This document shows positions 1-8,110 of a stretch of DNA of 13,698 nucleotides, piece by piece. This DNA comes from Pseudomonadota bacterium (GTDB taxonomy: Bacteria; Pseudomonadota; Gammaproteobacteria; Xanthomonadales; Rhodanobacteraceae): the NCBI GenBank assembly GCA_023412995.1, contig JAEZQS010000271.1:1-13698 (forward strand), given 5' to 3'. Each line of letters opens with the position of its first letter. The stretch's first letter is position 1. The position numbers were made by a program, and so were the translations under genes. The notes below the pieces were generated by a model that saw nothing but the letters and a program-made list of their open reading frames with translations, was not told where the DNA came from and ran no database searches.

Positions 1-43
1 CGACGGGAGCGCTGCCCGGCGTCGCCGGCGTCCGGCCGCGACT

Positions 44-75
44 GTGCGGGAGGCCTGCCGCACTCTGCGTGCGGC
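44..75. other. Overlapping GC-rich inverted repeats downstream of the RND operon
   Basis: GTGCGG at 44-49 can pair with CCGCAC at 58-63. GCCGCAC at 57-63 can instead pair with GTGCGGC at 69-75 (7-bp stem, 5-nt loop). The site lies 25-57 bases beyond the stop codon of permease B. It could help end transcription of the efflux operon, but neither strand has a T-tract after the stem, so it is not a standard intrinsic terminator. Apart from this, positions 1-100 show no gene I can support. Confidence 0.3.
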
Positions 76-100
76 CCCGCCTTCCGACCCGATCGCGCCG

Positions 101-3100
101 TCAGGCCACTCGTGCCGGCAGCCGCCGAAGGCGGCCGGCACGACCGTCCTCGATCACATGGCGCATCCACAGCCGCGCATCGTCCAGCAGCGAGTAGATG
201 CATGGCAGCGCCAGCAGGGTGACGATGGTGGAGAAGGTCAGCCCGCCGGCAATGGCACGCGCCATGGGCGCGTAGGGCGGGCCGTCGTTCCAGGCCGCGG
301 CGCCGCCGATGGCCAGCGGCAGCATGCCGAGGATCGCGGTCGCCATCGTCATCAGCACCGGGCGCAGGCGTTCCTTCGCGCCCAGCACCAGCGCCTCCGT
401 GCGCAGGTGCCCGTCGTGGCGCAGCTGGTTGATGTGGACGATCATCACGATGCCGTTGTTGACCACCACGCCCATCAGGATGAGCACGCCGATGGCCGCC
501 ATGATCGAGAACGTCGTGCCGGTCAGCCAGAACAGCCAGAAGACGCCGAAGACCGAAAAAACGAAGGTCATCAGGATGGCGGCGGGATAGATCAGCGACT
601 CGAACATCGCGCACATCACGACGTACACCAGCAGCAGCGCGATCAGCGTGTTGAACAGCATCTGCTGGCCCGCCTGGTCCTCGCGGTCGAAGCCCTGGCC
701 GAAGCTCCAGCGGTAACCCGGCGGCAGCGCGATGGCGTCCATCGCGCCGCTGATCTCCTTGCGCGCATCGGGCATGGTGCTGCCCTCGGCAAGGTTGGCG
801 GTGATGCGCAGCGCCGTATTGCGGTCCACGCGCTGGATCGCGCTGGGCGTCTGGCGGCTGTCCGTGCGCAGCATCGAGAGCAGCGGGATCTGGGTGCCGT
901 CCGGCGCACGCAGCTTGAAATCGGAAAGCCCGGCCAGGCTCTGCGTGTCGGCGCCCTGGAAGCGCAGCCACACCGGAACCTGGCGGTCGCCGGCATGGAA
1001 ATCCTTCAGCGGCATGCCGCGCAGGGCGATCTGGATGTAGCTGGAGACCGCCTGGGCGTCGAAGCCGTACTGCCGCGCGCGTTCGCGATCGACGCGCGCC
1101 GCCACTTCGCGGTCGCCGTTGCCGCTCTCGGTGCGCACGTCGCGCAGCGCGGGCAGGCGGGCGAGGATCGGCACCACGCTGCGCGAGAGTTCCTGCAGTT
1201 CCTCCACCGAATCGCCGATCAGCGAGATGTCGACGCCGCCGGAACCGCCGTCGCCGTTGCTGTCGAAGCCGACCTTGCCGATCGCCAGCACCGGCAGGCC
1301 GGCGCGGATCGCCTCCTTGATCTCGCCGACCTCCTTCTTCGCCTTGTCGGCGTCGGTGAGCAGGATGCGCGTCTGCGCCTCGCCCTGCTCGCCGTACCAG
1401 GAATAGACCGACTTGATCTCGAAGTCGCTCCGGTGCTGGTCGAGGTACTGCTCCACCCGCATGATCGCGGGTTTGAGGTCCTGCAGGCGGTAGTTGGCGT
1501 TGAGCTGATAGGACAGTTGCAGCTGGCGCGCCTCGCCGTCGTCGAACATCTCGACCTTGGTGCGGGTCAGCGGCAGCAGGCTGGCGAGCACCAGCACGCC
1601 CACTCCCGCCATCGTCAGGCGGCGGTGGCGCAGGGTCCAGTCGACCACGCGGCCGTAGCGCTCGCGCAGGCGCGTGATGGCGTTCTCGCGGCCGAGGAAC
1701 TTCGGCGGCGGCAGGCGCGAGGCCAGCATCGGCACCAGGCTCACCGCGACCAGCCACGAGGCGAGGTGGGCGATCGACATCGCGATGGCCACCTGCGACA
1801 GGAAGATCGAGATGTTGTTCGCCTCGCCGAAGATGTTGGGCAGGAACACGACCACGCTCGACAGCGTGCCGGCCGCAATCGCGATGCCGACCACCTGGGT
1901 GCCCTGCACCGCCGAGTACCACGGCCGGTCGGGATGCCTTTCGCGGTACTGGTAGATGCTCTCCACCACCACCACCGCGTTGTCCACCAGCATGCCGACC
2001 GCCAGCAGCAGCCCCATCATCGACAGGATGTTGAGGCTGATGCCGAAGAAGAACATGCAGCCCAGCGTCATCACGAAGCAGATCGGGATGGCGAGCGACA
2101 CCATCAGGGTCGAGGGCCAGTCGCGCAGGAAGAAGAACAGCACCAGCACCGACAGCAGCGTTCCCTCCAGGCCGGCACGACCGAGCTCGCGCAGGCTGCC
2201 GGTGACGTTGTCGGCCTGGCTCTGCAGCGCGTACACCTTGATGCCGCCGAGCTCGGGCGAGGCCTGGATGCGCTTGACCTCGGCCATCACCGCGCTGCCG
2301 ACATCGACCAGGTTGGCATTGCGTTCGCGGTAGATGTCCACGCCCACCGCCGGCTTGCCGTCGAGGCGCCGCGCGAAGTCGACGCGCGCCGGGCGCAGGC
2401 CCACCGTCGCGATGTCGCCCAGCTTGAGGCCGCTGGCGTCGATGGGTAGGCGGCGGATGTCCTCGAGGTCCGTCCACTGGCCCTGCGGCTGCACCCGGAA
2501 GCGCGTGCCGGCGGCGCTGACCTGGCCGGCGGAAACGGCGAAGTTCGCGCGCTCGAGCCGCGCGTAAAGGTCGTTGAGGCTGACGTTGTGCGCGCTCAGC
2601 CGGTCCGAGGACAGCTCGACCTGCACCTCCGGCTGGCCGATGCCGGAAATGTCGACGTTGGCCACGCCCGGTATGCGCTCGATCGGCCGCTTCACCTCGC
2701 GCTCGATCAGGCTGTAGGCGTTGGAGAGGTCGCCGGTGTCGTTGGCGATGCGCAGCTGCAGGACCGGGTCGTCGGAGGTGGAGAACTTGCGCACGAAGTA
2801 ACGCTGCACGTCCGACGGCAGCTCGTCGCGGATGGCATCGATCTTCTCGCGTGCCTGCACCGCCTTGATCGCGATGCTCTCGCCCCATTTGAACTCGAGG
2901 AACAGCTGCGCGGCCTCGCCGTCGGAGGTCGAGTTCATGCGCTTGATGCCCGGCAGCGTCGCAAGCGCTTCCTCCACCGGCCGGGCGATGGTGCGCTCGA
3001 TCTCGCCCGGGGTGGAACCGGGGTAAGGGATCTGCACGAACAGGAACGGCGCATCGATGGCCGGGAACTGCTCCAGCGGCAGCCGGAACGCGCCGATCAG

Positions 3101-3175
3101 TCCCACCACGACCATCGACACGAAGAACATGATCGCGCTGACGGGACGCTTCAGGCTGAGCTCGGCGAGGCTCAT
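101..3175 (-). CDS. RND efflux permease B (AcrB/HAE-1 type), third gene of the efflux operon
   Basis: This is a 1024-aa inner-membrane RND permease, predicted to export hydrophobic or amphipathic compounds together with the adaptor and the second permease upstream. It starts MSLAELSLKRPVSAIMFF, the usual cytoplasmic stub and TM1, followed by a large periplasmic loop, TM2-6, a second loop and TM7-12. The length is close to AcrB (1049 aa). The ATG at 3175 is chosen because it overlaps the permease A stop as ATGA and gives the family N-terminus; the frame stays open 86 codons further upstream with no family resemblance. The TM4 relay motif reads LVDNAVVVVES, so it is D398-N399 where AcrB has D407-D408. 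The TM10 site reads VVVNNGIV, with N906 where AcrB has K940. Both changes remove charge from the classical proton relay. A similar D-N/N-N pattern may mark a natural RND subclass; I recall such motifs but could not check. Substrate unknown. Confidence 0.93.
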   Translation of the reverse strand: MSLAELSLKRPVSAIMFFVSMVVVGLIGAFRLPLEQFPAIDAPFLFVQIPYPGSTPGEIERTIARPVEEALATLPGIKRMNSTSDGEAAQLFLEFKWGESIAIKAVQAREKIDAIRDELPSDVQRYFVRKFSTSDDPVLQLRIANDTGDLSNAYSLIEREVKRPIERIPGVANVDISGIGQPEVQVELSSDRLSAHNVSLNDLYARLERANFAVSAGQVSAAGTRFRVQPQGQWTDLEDIRRLPIDASGLKLGDIATVGLRPARVDFARRLDGKPAVGVDIYRERNANLVDVGSAVMAEVKRIQASPELGGIKVYALQSQADNVTGSLRELGRAGLEGTLLSVLVLFFFLRDWPSTLMVSLAIPICFVMTLGCMFFFGISLNILSMMGLLLAVGMLVDNAVVVVESIYQYRERHPDRPWYSAVQGTQVVGIAIAAGTLSSVVVFLPNIFGEANNISIFLSQVAIAMSIAHLASWLVAVSLVPMLASRLPPPKFLGRENAITRLRERYGRVVDWTLRHRRLTMAGVGVLVLASLLPLTRTKVEMFDDGEARQLQLSYQLNANYRLQDLKPAIMRVEQYLDQHRSDFEIKSVYSWYGEQGEAQTRILLTDADKAKKEVGEIKEAIRAGLPVLAIGKVGFDSNGDGGSGGVDISLIGDSVEELQELSRSVVPILARLPALRDVRTESGNGDREVAARVDRERARQYGFDAQAVSSYIQIALRGMPLKDFHAGDRQVPVWLRFQGADTQSLAGLSDFKLRAPDGTQIPLLSMLRTDSRQTPSAIQRVDRNTALRITANLAEGSTMPDARKEISGAMDAIALPPGYRWSFGQGFDREDQAGQQMLFNTLIALLLVYVVMCAMFESLIYPAAILMTFVFSVFGVFWLFWLTGTTFSIMAAIGVLILMGVVVNNGIVMIVHINQLRHDGHLRTEALVLGAKERLRPVLMTMATAILGMLPLAIGGAAAWNDGPPYAPMARAIAGGLTFSTIVTLLALPCIYSLLDDARLWMRHVIEDGRAGRLRRLPARVA

Positions 3176-6100
3176 GCGGCCTCCCCTGCCGGCGACCTCG
3201 CCGCATCCTCGTCGGCCGCATGCCCGGCCGCGCGGGCCCGGTGGCGTTCGCCGCGCGCGACGTACCACTCGTCCGCGCGCCGGTCGAGCAGGTCGTACAC
3301 CACCGGGATCACCACCAGGGTGAGCAGCGTCGACACCGCCAGGCCGCCGATCACCGTCAGGGCCATCGGGGCACGCACTTCGGCGCCCTCGCCCACGCCG
3401 ATGGCGAGCGGAGCAAAACCGATCAGCGTGCACAGCGTGGTCATCACGATCGGCCGCAGGCGCGATTCGGCGCCCTGGGCGATCGCGTCGCGCTTGGCGA
3501 CGCCGGCTTCGCGCAGCTGGTTGACGCGGTCGATCAGAACGATCGCGTTCTTGACCACGATGCCGACCAGCATGATGAGGCCGATGAAGACGACCACCGA
3601 GATCGCCGAGCCCGACAGCTTGAGCGCTGCCACCGCACCGACCGCGGCCAGCGGGATCGAGAACATGATGACGAAGGGATGCAGCAGCGACTCGAACTGC
3701 GAGGCCATCACCAGGTAGACAAGGAAGATCGCCAGCCCCAGCGCGAACAGCAGCGACTGCACCGAGTCATCCAGTTCCTCGCTCTGCCCGCCCACGCGCA
3801 CCTTGACGCCGGCGGCGAGCGGATGCGCGGCGACGATCTGCTCCACTTCGGCGACTGCACTGGCGAGGTCGCCGTGGCGCAGGTTGGAGGAGACGATGGC
3901 GACGCGCTCCTGGCTGATGCGGTGGATTTCGCTCGGCCCCTCGGTGGCGAGGACGTCCGCCACGGCCGACAACCGGATCGGCGTGTCGCCGGCGGATCGC
4001 GCGGTATCGGAGAGGCTCGCCGGCGCTGCCGGCGTGGTGTTGCCGCCCGCCGCCGCGACCGGCGCCGCGACGTAGCCGACGACGAGGTTGCGGATGTCCT
4101 CGACGCTGCCGCGGTCGGCCAGCCGTGCACGCACCAGCACGTCGATCTTGCGGTCGCGGAAATCGTAGCGGGTGGCCACTTCGCCCTTCACCTTGCGCAC
4201 GAGGCGGTCGGCGATGTCGCGCGAGGTCAGTCCGAGCGCGGCCGCGCGGTCCTGATCGAAGCGCACCTGGATCTCGGGGTAGCCGCCTTCCACCGTCGAC
4301 TTCACGTCGGTGAACCGCGGCGATGCCTTCATCAGCTCGGCCAGCCGATTGCCGCCCTTGGCGAGCGCATCGAGGTCGTAGCCACGGATCTCCACTTCGA
4401 GCGGCGCGGAGAAGCTGAACAGCTGCGGTCGCGCGAACTTCACGCTGGCATCGGCGCGCGGGACGTCGGCGCGCAGTCGCGCGATTTCGGCCGCCTCGAT
4501 GGCCTTGCCGCCGCCGTCCTCGAGCGCGATCGAGAGGCGCGCTATGTTCTCGCCGGACTCGGTCGGGTTCGCATCCAGGCGGGTGCCGGCGCCGGCCACG
4601 CCATGGATGGAGGCCACGCCCGGATCGTCGGCATGGCGGGTCGAGATCTGCTGCACGATGCGATCGGTCTCGGCCAGCGGCGTGCCGGGCGGCAGCGTGA
4701 CCGTCATGTCGAAGCGGCCCTGTGCCAGCTGCGGGATGAGATCGAGTCCGAGCGTCGGTACCAGGGCCAGCGCCGCCGCGAGCGCGGCCGCGGCGAAGCC
4801 GAGCACGCGCCAGGGATGGGCAAGCGCCGCCGGAAGCGAGCGGTGGTAGAACGCCGCCGCGCGATCGTAGGGCGCGGTCACGCCGCGGCCGACGAAGCGC
4901 AGCGCGCGCCCGACCGCCGTGCCGCCCGCGCGCGAGGCGGTCGCGACCAGCCAGGCGACGATCCGAGGCACGATCTGGAACAGCACCCGCGCGACCAGGC
5001 GCCCGGCGACGACCAGCGCGCGTGCGACGCGGTTGCGTGGCAATGGCCGGGGTTCGCGTGCCGGCTCCTCGCGATAGGCAAGCGGCGAGCGCCCCTTGAG
5101 CGAGGCCAGCATCGGGATCAGGGTCATCGCCACGACCAGCGAAACCAGCATGGCGAACGTGATGGTCAGCGCCTGGTCGCGGAACAGCTGGCCGGCGACG
5201 CCCTGCACGAACACCAGCGGGAAGAACACCGCCACCGTGGTGAGCGTCGAGGCGGTGACCGCCATGCCGACCTCCGCCGTGCCCTGCACCGCGGCCTTGA
5301 CGATCGACAGTCCCTTCTCGCGCAAGCGCGCGATGTTCTCCAGCACGACGATGGAATCGTCCACCACCATGCCGGTCGCCAGCGCCAGTCCGCCCAGCGA
5401 CATCACGTTGAGCGAGAGATGCAGCTGGTCCATGAAGAAGAAGGTCGCGATCAGCGACACCGGCAGCGAGAGCGAGATGATGAACGTGCTCCACGCGTCG
5501 CCGAGGAAGAAGAAGATGATGAGGATGGCCAGCAGGCCGCCCAGCATGGCGTCGAACTTCACCTCGCCCAGCGCATGCTCGATGAAGACGGACTGGTCCT
5601 CGATGGTGGAGAGCGTCGCCCCGGCCGGGAGCGATTCCTTCAACGTGCCGAGCTGGGCCTTGACGGCCTTCGCCACGCTCACCGTGTTGCCGTCGCCTTC
5701 CTTGTAGATGGCGAGCTCGATCGCCTCGCGCCCGTCGATGCGGACGATCCCCTCGCGTTCCTTGTAGCCCTGGCGCACCTCGGCGATGTCCTTGAGGCGG
5801 ATCGGCACCCCGTTGTCGAGCGCCACCAGCAGCTCTCGCATCTCGTCGAGGCTGCGGAACTGGTTGATGGTGCGTACCAGGAAGCGCTGGCTGCCCTCCT
5901 CGATGCGCCCACCCGAGGCATTGACGTTCTCGTTGCGCAGGCGCGTGATGACGTCGTTGATGTCGATGCCGAGCCGCGCCAGTTTCTGCTGGTCGATGGA
6001 GACGTCGATCTCGTCCTCGAGGCCGCCACCGACCTTCACCGCGGCGACGCCGGCAACCGGTTCGATGCGCTTCTTGAGTTCGTCGTCGGCGAAGCGGCGC

Positions 6101-6570
6101 AGCTGCTTGAGCTGCGCCTCGCCGGCCTCGCCGGTGCCGGGCGCGCTGAGGCCCAGGCGCAGGATCGGGTCGGTGGACGGGTTGAAGCGCAGCAGCAGGG
6201 GCTTCTTCGCTTCCAGCGGCAGCTGCAGCGTGTCGAGCTTGTCGCGCACCTCCAGGCTCGCCATGTCCATGTCGGTGCCCCACGAGAACTCGAGCACGAC
6301 GTCGGACTGGCCGGTGCGCGACACCGAGTGCACCTTGCGCACGTTCTTGACCACGCCGACCGCTTCCTCGACCGGCTGGCTGACGAGGTTCTCGATCTCC
6401 AGCGGCGCGGCGCCCTCGTAATCGGTGCGCACCGTCAGCGTCGGGTAGGACAGGTCCGGCAGCAGGTTGACCTTGAGGCCGGACAGCCCGATCAGTCCGA
6501 ACAGCACCAGGGTGAGCGTCAGCATGCCGACGGTGACCCGCCGGCGCGTGGCGAGCTCCGGCAGGCTCAT
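3172..6570 (-). CDS. RND efflux permease A (AcrB/HAE-1 type), second gene of the efflux operon
   Basis: This 1132-aa RND permease begins MSLPELATRRRVTVGMLT, leading into TM1. It has the complete proton-relay set: TM4 GMVVDDSIVVLEN (D404-D405) and TM10 GIVVKNAIVLID (K1007). It is therefore expected to be a proton-driven exporter. It is about 80 residues longer than AcrB. Part of the excess is a loop of roughly 95 residues between TM6 and TM7 (about 491-585), rich in Arg, Pro and Ala with hydrophobic stretches; the same loop in AcrB is about 40 residues. A low-complexity Ala/Pro/Thr stretch also lies in the second periplasmic region (about 834-862), and the cytoplasmic tail is charged. Its start overlaps the adaptor stop by 4 bp (ATGA), and its stop overlaps the permease B start in the same way, so all three proteins should be made in step. 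One adaptor with two permeases resembles E. coli MdtABC and Stenotrophomonas SmeIJK; orthology is inferred from layout only. Confidence 0.94.
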   Translation of the reverse strand: MSLPELATRRRVTVGMLTLTLVLFGLIGLSGLKVNLLPDLSYPTLTVRTDYEGAAPLEIENLVSQPVEEAVGVVKNVRKVHSVSRTGQSDVVLEFSWGTDMDMASLEVRDKLDTLQLPLEAKKPLLLRFNPSTDPILRLGLSAPGTGEAGEAQLKQLRRFADDELKKRIEPVAGVAAVKVGGGLEDEIDVSIDQQKLARLGIDINDVITRLRNENVNASGGRIEEGSQRFLVRTINQFRSLDEMRELLVALDNGVPIRLKDIAEVRQGYKEREGIVRIDGREAIELAIYKEGDGNTVSVAKAVKAQLGTLKESLPAGATLSTIEDQSVFIEHALGEVKFDAMLGGLLAILIIFFFLGDAWSTFIISLSLPVSLIATFFFMDQLHLSLNVMSLGGLALATGMVVDDSIVVLENIARLREKGLSIVKAAVQGTAEVGMAVTASTLTTVAVFFPLVFVQGVAGQLFRDQALTITFAMLVSLVVAMTLIPMLASLKGRSPLAYREEPAREPRPLPRNRVARALVVAGRLVARVLFQIVPRIVAWLVATASRAGGTAVGRALRFVGRGVTAPYDRAAAFYHRSLPAALAHPWRVLGFAAAALAAALALVPTLGLDLIPQLAQGRFDMTVTLPPGTPLAETDRIVQQISTRHADDPGVASIHGVAGAGTRLDANPTESGENIARLSIALEDGGGKAIEAAEIARLRADVPRADASVKFARPQLFSFSAPLEVEIRGYDLDALAKGGNRLAELMKASPRFTDVKSTVEGGYPEIQVRFDQDRAAALGLTSRDIADRLVRKVKGEVATRYDFRDRKIDVLVRARLADRGSVEDIRNLVVGYVAAPVAAAGGNTTPAAPASLSDTARSAGDTPIRLSAVADVLATEGPSEIHRISQERVAIVSSNLRHGDLASAVAEVEQIVAAHPLAAGVKVRVGGQSEELDDSVQSLLFALGLAIFLVYLVMASQFESLLHPFVIMFSIPLAAVGAVAALKLSGSAISVVVFIGLIMLVGIVVKNAIVLIDRVNQLREAGVAKRDAIAQGAESRLRPIVMTTLCTLIGFAPLAIGVGEGAEVRAPMALTVIGGLAVSTLLTLVVIPVVYDLLDRRADEWYVARGERHRARAAGHAADEDAARSPAGEAA

Positions 6571-7778
6571 TGCGCGGGTCCGGCCGGTGCCGTGGCGGTC
6601 GCCGCGACCTGCGCGGGCTCCTCTTCGACCAGCTGCACCTCGGTGCCGTCGCGCACGGCATTGCGACCGATGGTGATCACGCGGTCGCCTTCGGCGAGGC
6701 CTTCGCGTACTTCGATCCGGTCGCCTTCGGCATATCCGGTATGGACCACGCGCCGCTTGGCGACGAACACCGGCGGCAGCGGCTTCGCTCGCTCGGCGGC
6801 CACCGCCTCGCCCGGCTTGCCCTTCGTCGTTGCCGGCGTCGCCGGCTTGGGCGGCGCCGGCTCGATCACGAACACCGCGCTTTCGCCGTCTTCCTCGACG
6901 ATCGCGGCGCGCGGCACCACGAGTGCGTCGTGCCGCTCGTCGTAAGCCACCTCGATGCGCCCGAACATGCCGGGCTTCAGCGTGGCGGTCGAATCGCGGA
7001 ACTCGCAGGTCGCGCGGAAGGTGCCGCTGGCGGCATCCACCACCGGCGCGATGCGCGCGATCGATCCCTCGAACGACTTGCCTGCCAGCGCATCGACCTT
7101 CATGCGCACCGGCTGCCCCGCCTTGAGCGTGGCGAGGTCGCGCTCGGGCACGTTCAGTACCGCCTGCAGCGGCTCCATGTCGACGATGTCGAACATCGCC
7201 TGGTTGACCTGCACGAGGTTGCCGGTCTTCACCGATCGGCGCGAGACCACGCCGCTGATCGGCGCCACCACGCGCGTGTAGGCCAGCTCGATGCGCGCGC
7301 CGGCAACGACGGCGCGCTGCGCCTCGAGGTCGAACTTGTCGCGGTCGTAGTCGGCCCGCGGAGTGATCTTGAGGGCGAAGCCCTTCTCGGCCTTCTCGAA
7401 CGCCGCCTCCGCCTTGCGCAGCGCGGCCGTCGCCTGCTCGAGCTTGTTGCGCGCCGGGCCGTCGTCGAGCAGGGCCAGCACCTCGCCCTTCTTCACCCGC
7501 ATGCCCTCTTCCACCAGGATCTTCTCGATGGTGCCGCTGGTCTTGGCCACCACCTGCGCCTCGCCGACCGCTTCCAGCGTGGCGGTGCCGGAATAGTTCG
7601 CCGTCACCGACTGCTGCGAGGCGGTCGCGACCTCCACCGGCAGCGCGGCATGGGCATTGGCGTCGGCCTTGCCGGCCGGGTCCTGGTTGCAGGCGGCCAG
7701 CGCCAGCAGCACGGACGCGAGCACGGCACCGCGCAGGAGGCGCGGCAGGAGGGGAGCGGAAGCAGGAATTCGTGACAT
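6567..7778 (-). CDS. RND efflux periplasmic adaptor (membrane-fusion) lipoprotein
   Basis: This 403-aa HlyD/AcrA-type adaptor would bridge the inner-membrane permeases to an outer-membrane channel. A lipoprotein signal peptide ends in the lipobox L27-A-A-C30, so Cys30 should be lipidated; the next residue is Asn. The first lipoyl half (about 74-106, VVAKTSGTIEKILVEEG) is followed by an alpha-helical hairpin (about 108-162, rich in Ala, Glu and Lys), the second lipoyl half (about 163-195, VVAPISGVVSR), a beta-barrel domain and a membrane-proximal domain. The membrane-proximal domain is broken by a Pro/Ala/Lys-rich linker (about 306-337), which is unusual. The ATG at 7778 has GAGG 9 nt upstream. 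It is the first gene of the operon and its stop overlaps the permease A start. No outer-membrane factor and no TetR- or two-component-type regulator gene is visible next to it, so the channel is probably a TolC encoded elsewhere. Confidence 0.95.
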   Translation of the reverse strand: MSRIPASAPLLPRLLRGAVLASVLLALAACNQDPAGKADANAHAALPVEVATASQQSVTANYSGTATLEAVGEAQVVAKTSGTIEKILVEEGMRVKKGEVLALLDDGPARNKLEQATAALRKAEAAFEKAEKGFALKITPRADYDRDKFDLEAQRAVVAGARIELAYTRVVAPISGVVSRRSVKTGNLVQVNQAMFDIVDMEPLQAVLNVPERDLATLKAGQPVRMKVDALAGKSFEGSIARIAPVVDAASGTFRATCEFRDSTATLKPGMFGRIEVAYDERHDALVVPRAAIVEEDGESAVFVIEPAPPKPATPATTKGKPGEAVAAERAKPLPPVFVAKRRVVHTGYAEGDRIEVREGLAEGDRVITIGRNAVRDGTEVQLVEEEPAQVAATATAPAGPAQ

Positions 7779-7808
7779 GGCGGCGCGCCTCGGTCGGGGA
7801 CGTCTAGG

Positions 7809-7817
7809 TGTTATACT
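7809..7817 (+). promoter_or_regulatory. Candidate extended -10 element facing the cytochrome genes
   Basis: TGTTATACT matches the extended -10 form (TG, one base, TATACT with five of six positions). It overlaps the candidate efflux promoter on the other strand. No good -35 is visible, which extended -10 promoters can do without. A transcript from here would run through 7824-8161 and carry the overlapping hairpins at 7998-8030 before reaching the first cytochrome. Confidence 0.3.
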
Positions 7818-7842
7818 AAACTACATCACTACGGTAGCGCAA
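7813..7842 (-). promoter_or_regulatory. Candidate promoter of the efflux operon
   Basis: On the minus strand, TTGCGC (7842-7837) and TAGTAT (7818-7813) are separated by 18 bp. This gives a -35 matching three of six consensus positions and a -10 matching five of six. Transcription would begin about 25-30 nt before the adaptor ATG. The patch is strikingly AT-rich for this genome. CTAC at 7821-7824 and 7829-7832, and GTAG at 7834-7837, lie across the spacer and could be half-sites for a regulator. This is prediction only. Confidence 0.4.
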
Positions 7843-7997
7843 TGGCAGGGCGCATGTCGATGGCGGGCGCATCCTGATCGGTTGTCCAGCCGCCGTCGTG
7901 AGCCGGTAGTCACGCCTTGCGACCAGCAGATGCGCGGCCTCGTCGGAACGTTGCATCCCGACAGGAAACCGTCGTGAAACCGATACGCTGCCGGCGA

Positions 7998-8030
7998 CCT
8001 GCGCGTGCCGCGCAGGCGGCGTGCGGCACG
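7998..8030. other. Two mutually exclusive 8-bp hairpins
   Basis: CCTGCGCG (7998-8005) pairs perfectly with CGCGCAGG (8009-8016) around a 3-nt loop. CGTGCCGC (8004-8011) pairs perfectly with GCGGCACG (8023-8030) around an 11-nt loop. The two structures share bases 8004-8011, so only one can form at a time. No T-tract follows either stem. This could be an RNA switch or attenuator, a protein site, or chance in GC-rich DNA. Confidence 0.35.
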
Positions 8031-8104
8031 AACCCAACGCGAGTCTGCCGACTGCGATTGCGGCGCCACACCGCGCTTGGTGGCCCGAATGCGGACTCGC
8101 CCGC

Positions 8105-8110
8105 TATACT
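8105..8110 (+). promoter_or_regulatory. Candidate -10 box for the tandem cytochrome genes
   Basis: TATACT (five of six consensus positions) stands 51 bases before the first cytochrome ATG. It is followed by a small inverted repeat, GGCG and CGCC around GCTCAA, in the presumed leader. I could not find a convincing -35 at 16-18 bp, though TTGGTG lies further upstream at 8077-8082. Confidence 0.4.

Noticed and set aside
44..2449. Plus-strand open frame of about 800 codons opposite permease B
   Set aside because: Same codon-bias shadow: low-complexity Arg/His/Gln/Ala protein, no ribosome-binding site, antisense to a gene with full RND motifs.
3176..3433. 86-codon upstream extension of permease B
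   Set aside because: It overlaps permease A in another frame and is Arg/Gly/Pro-rich. The ATGA junction at 3172-3175 and the family N-terminus fix the start.
3220..6945. Very long plus-strand open frame (over 1200 codons) opposite permease A and the adaptor
   Set aside because: Its product is dominated by Arg, His, Gln and Asp with no family motif. It mirrors the codon bias of real genes on the other strand, which have clear RND and adaptor motifs.
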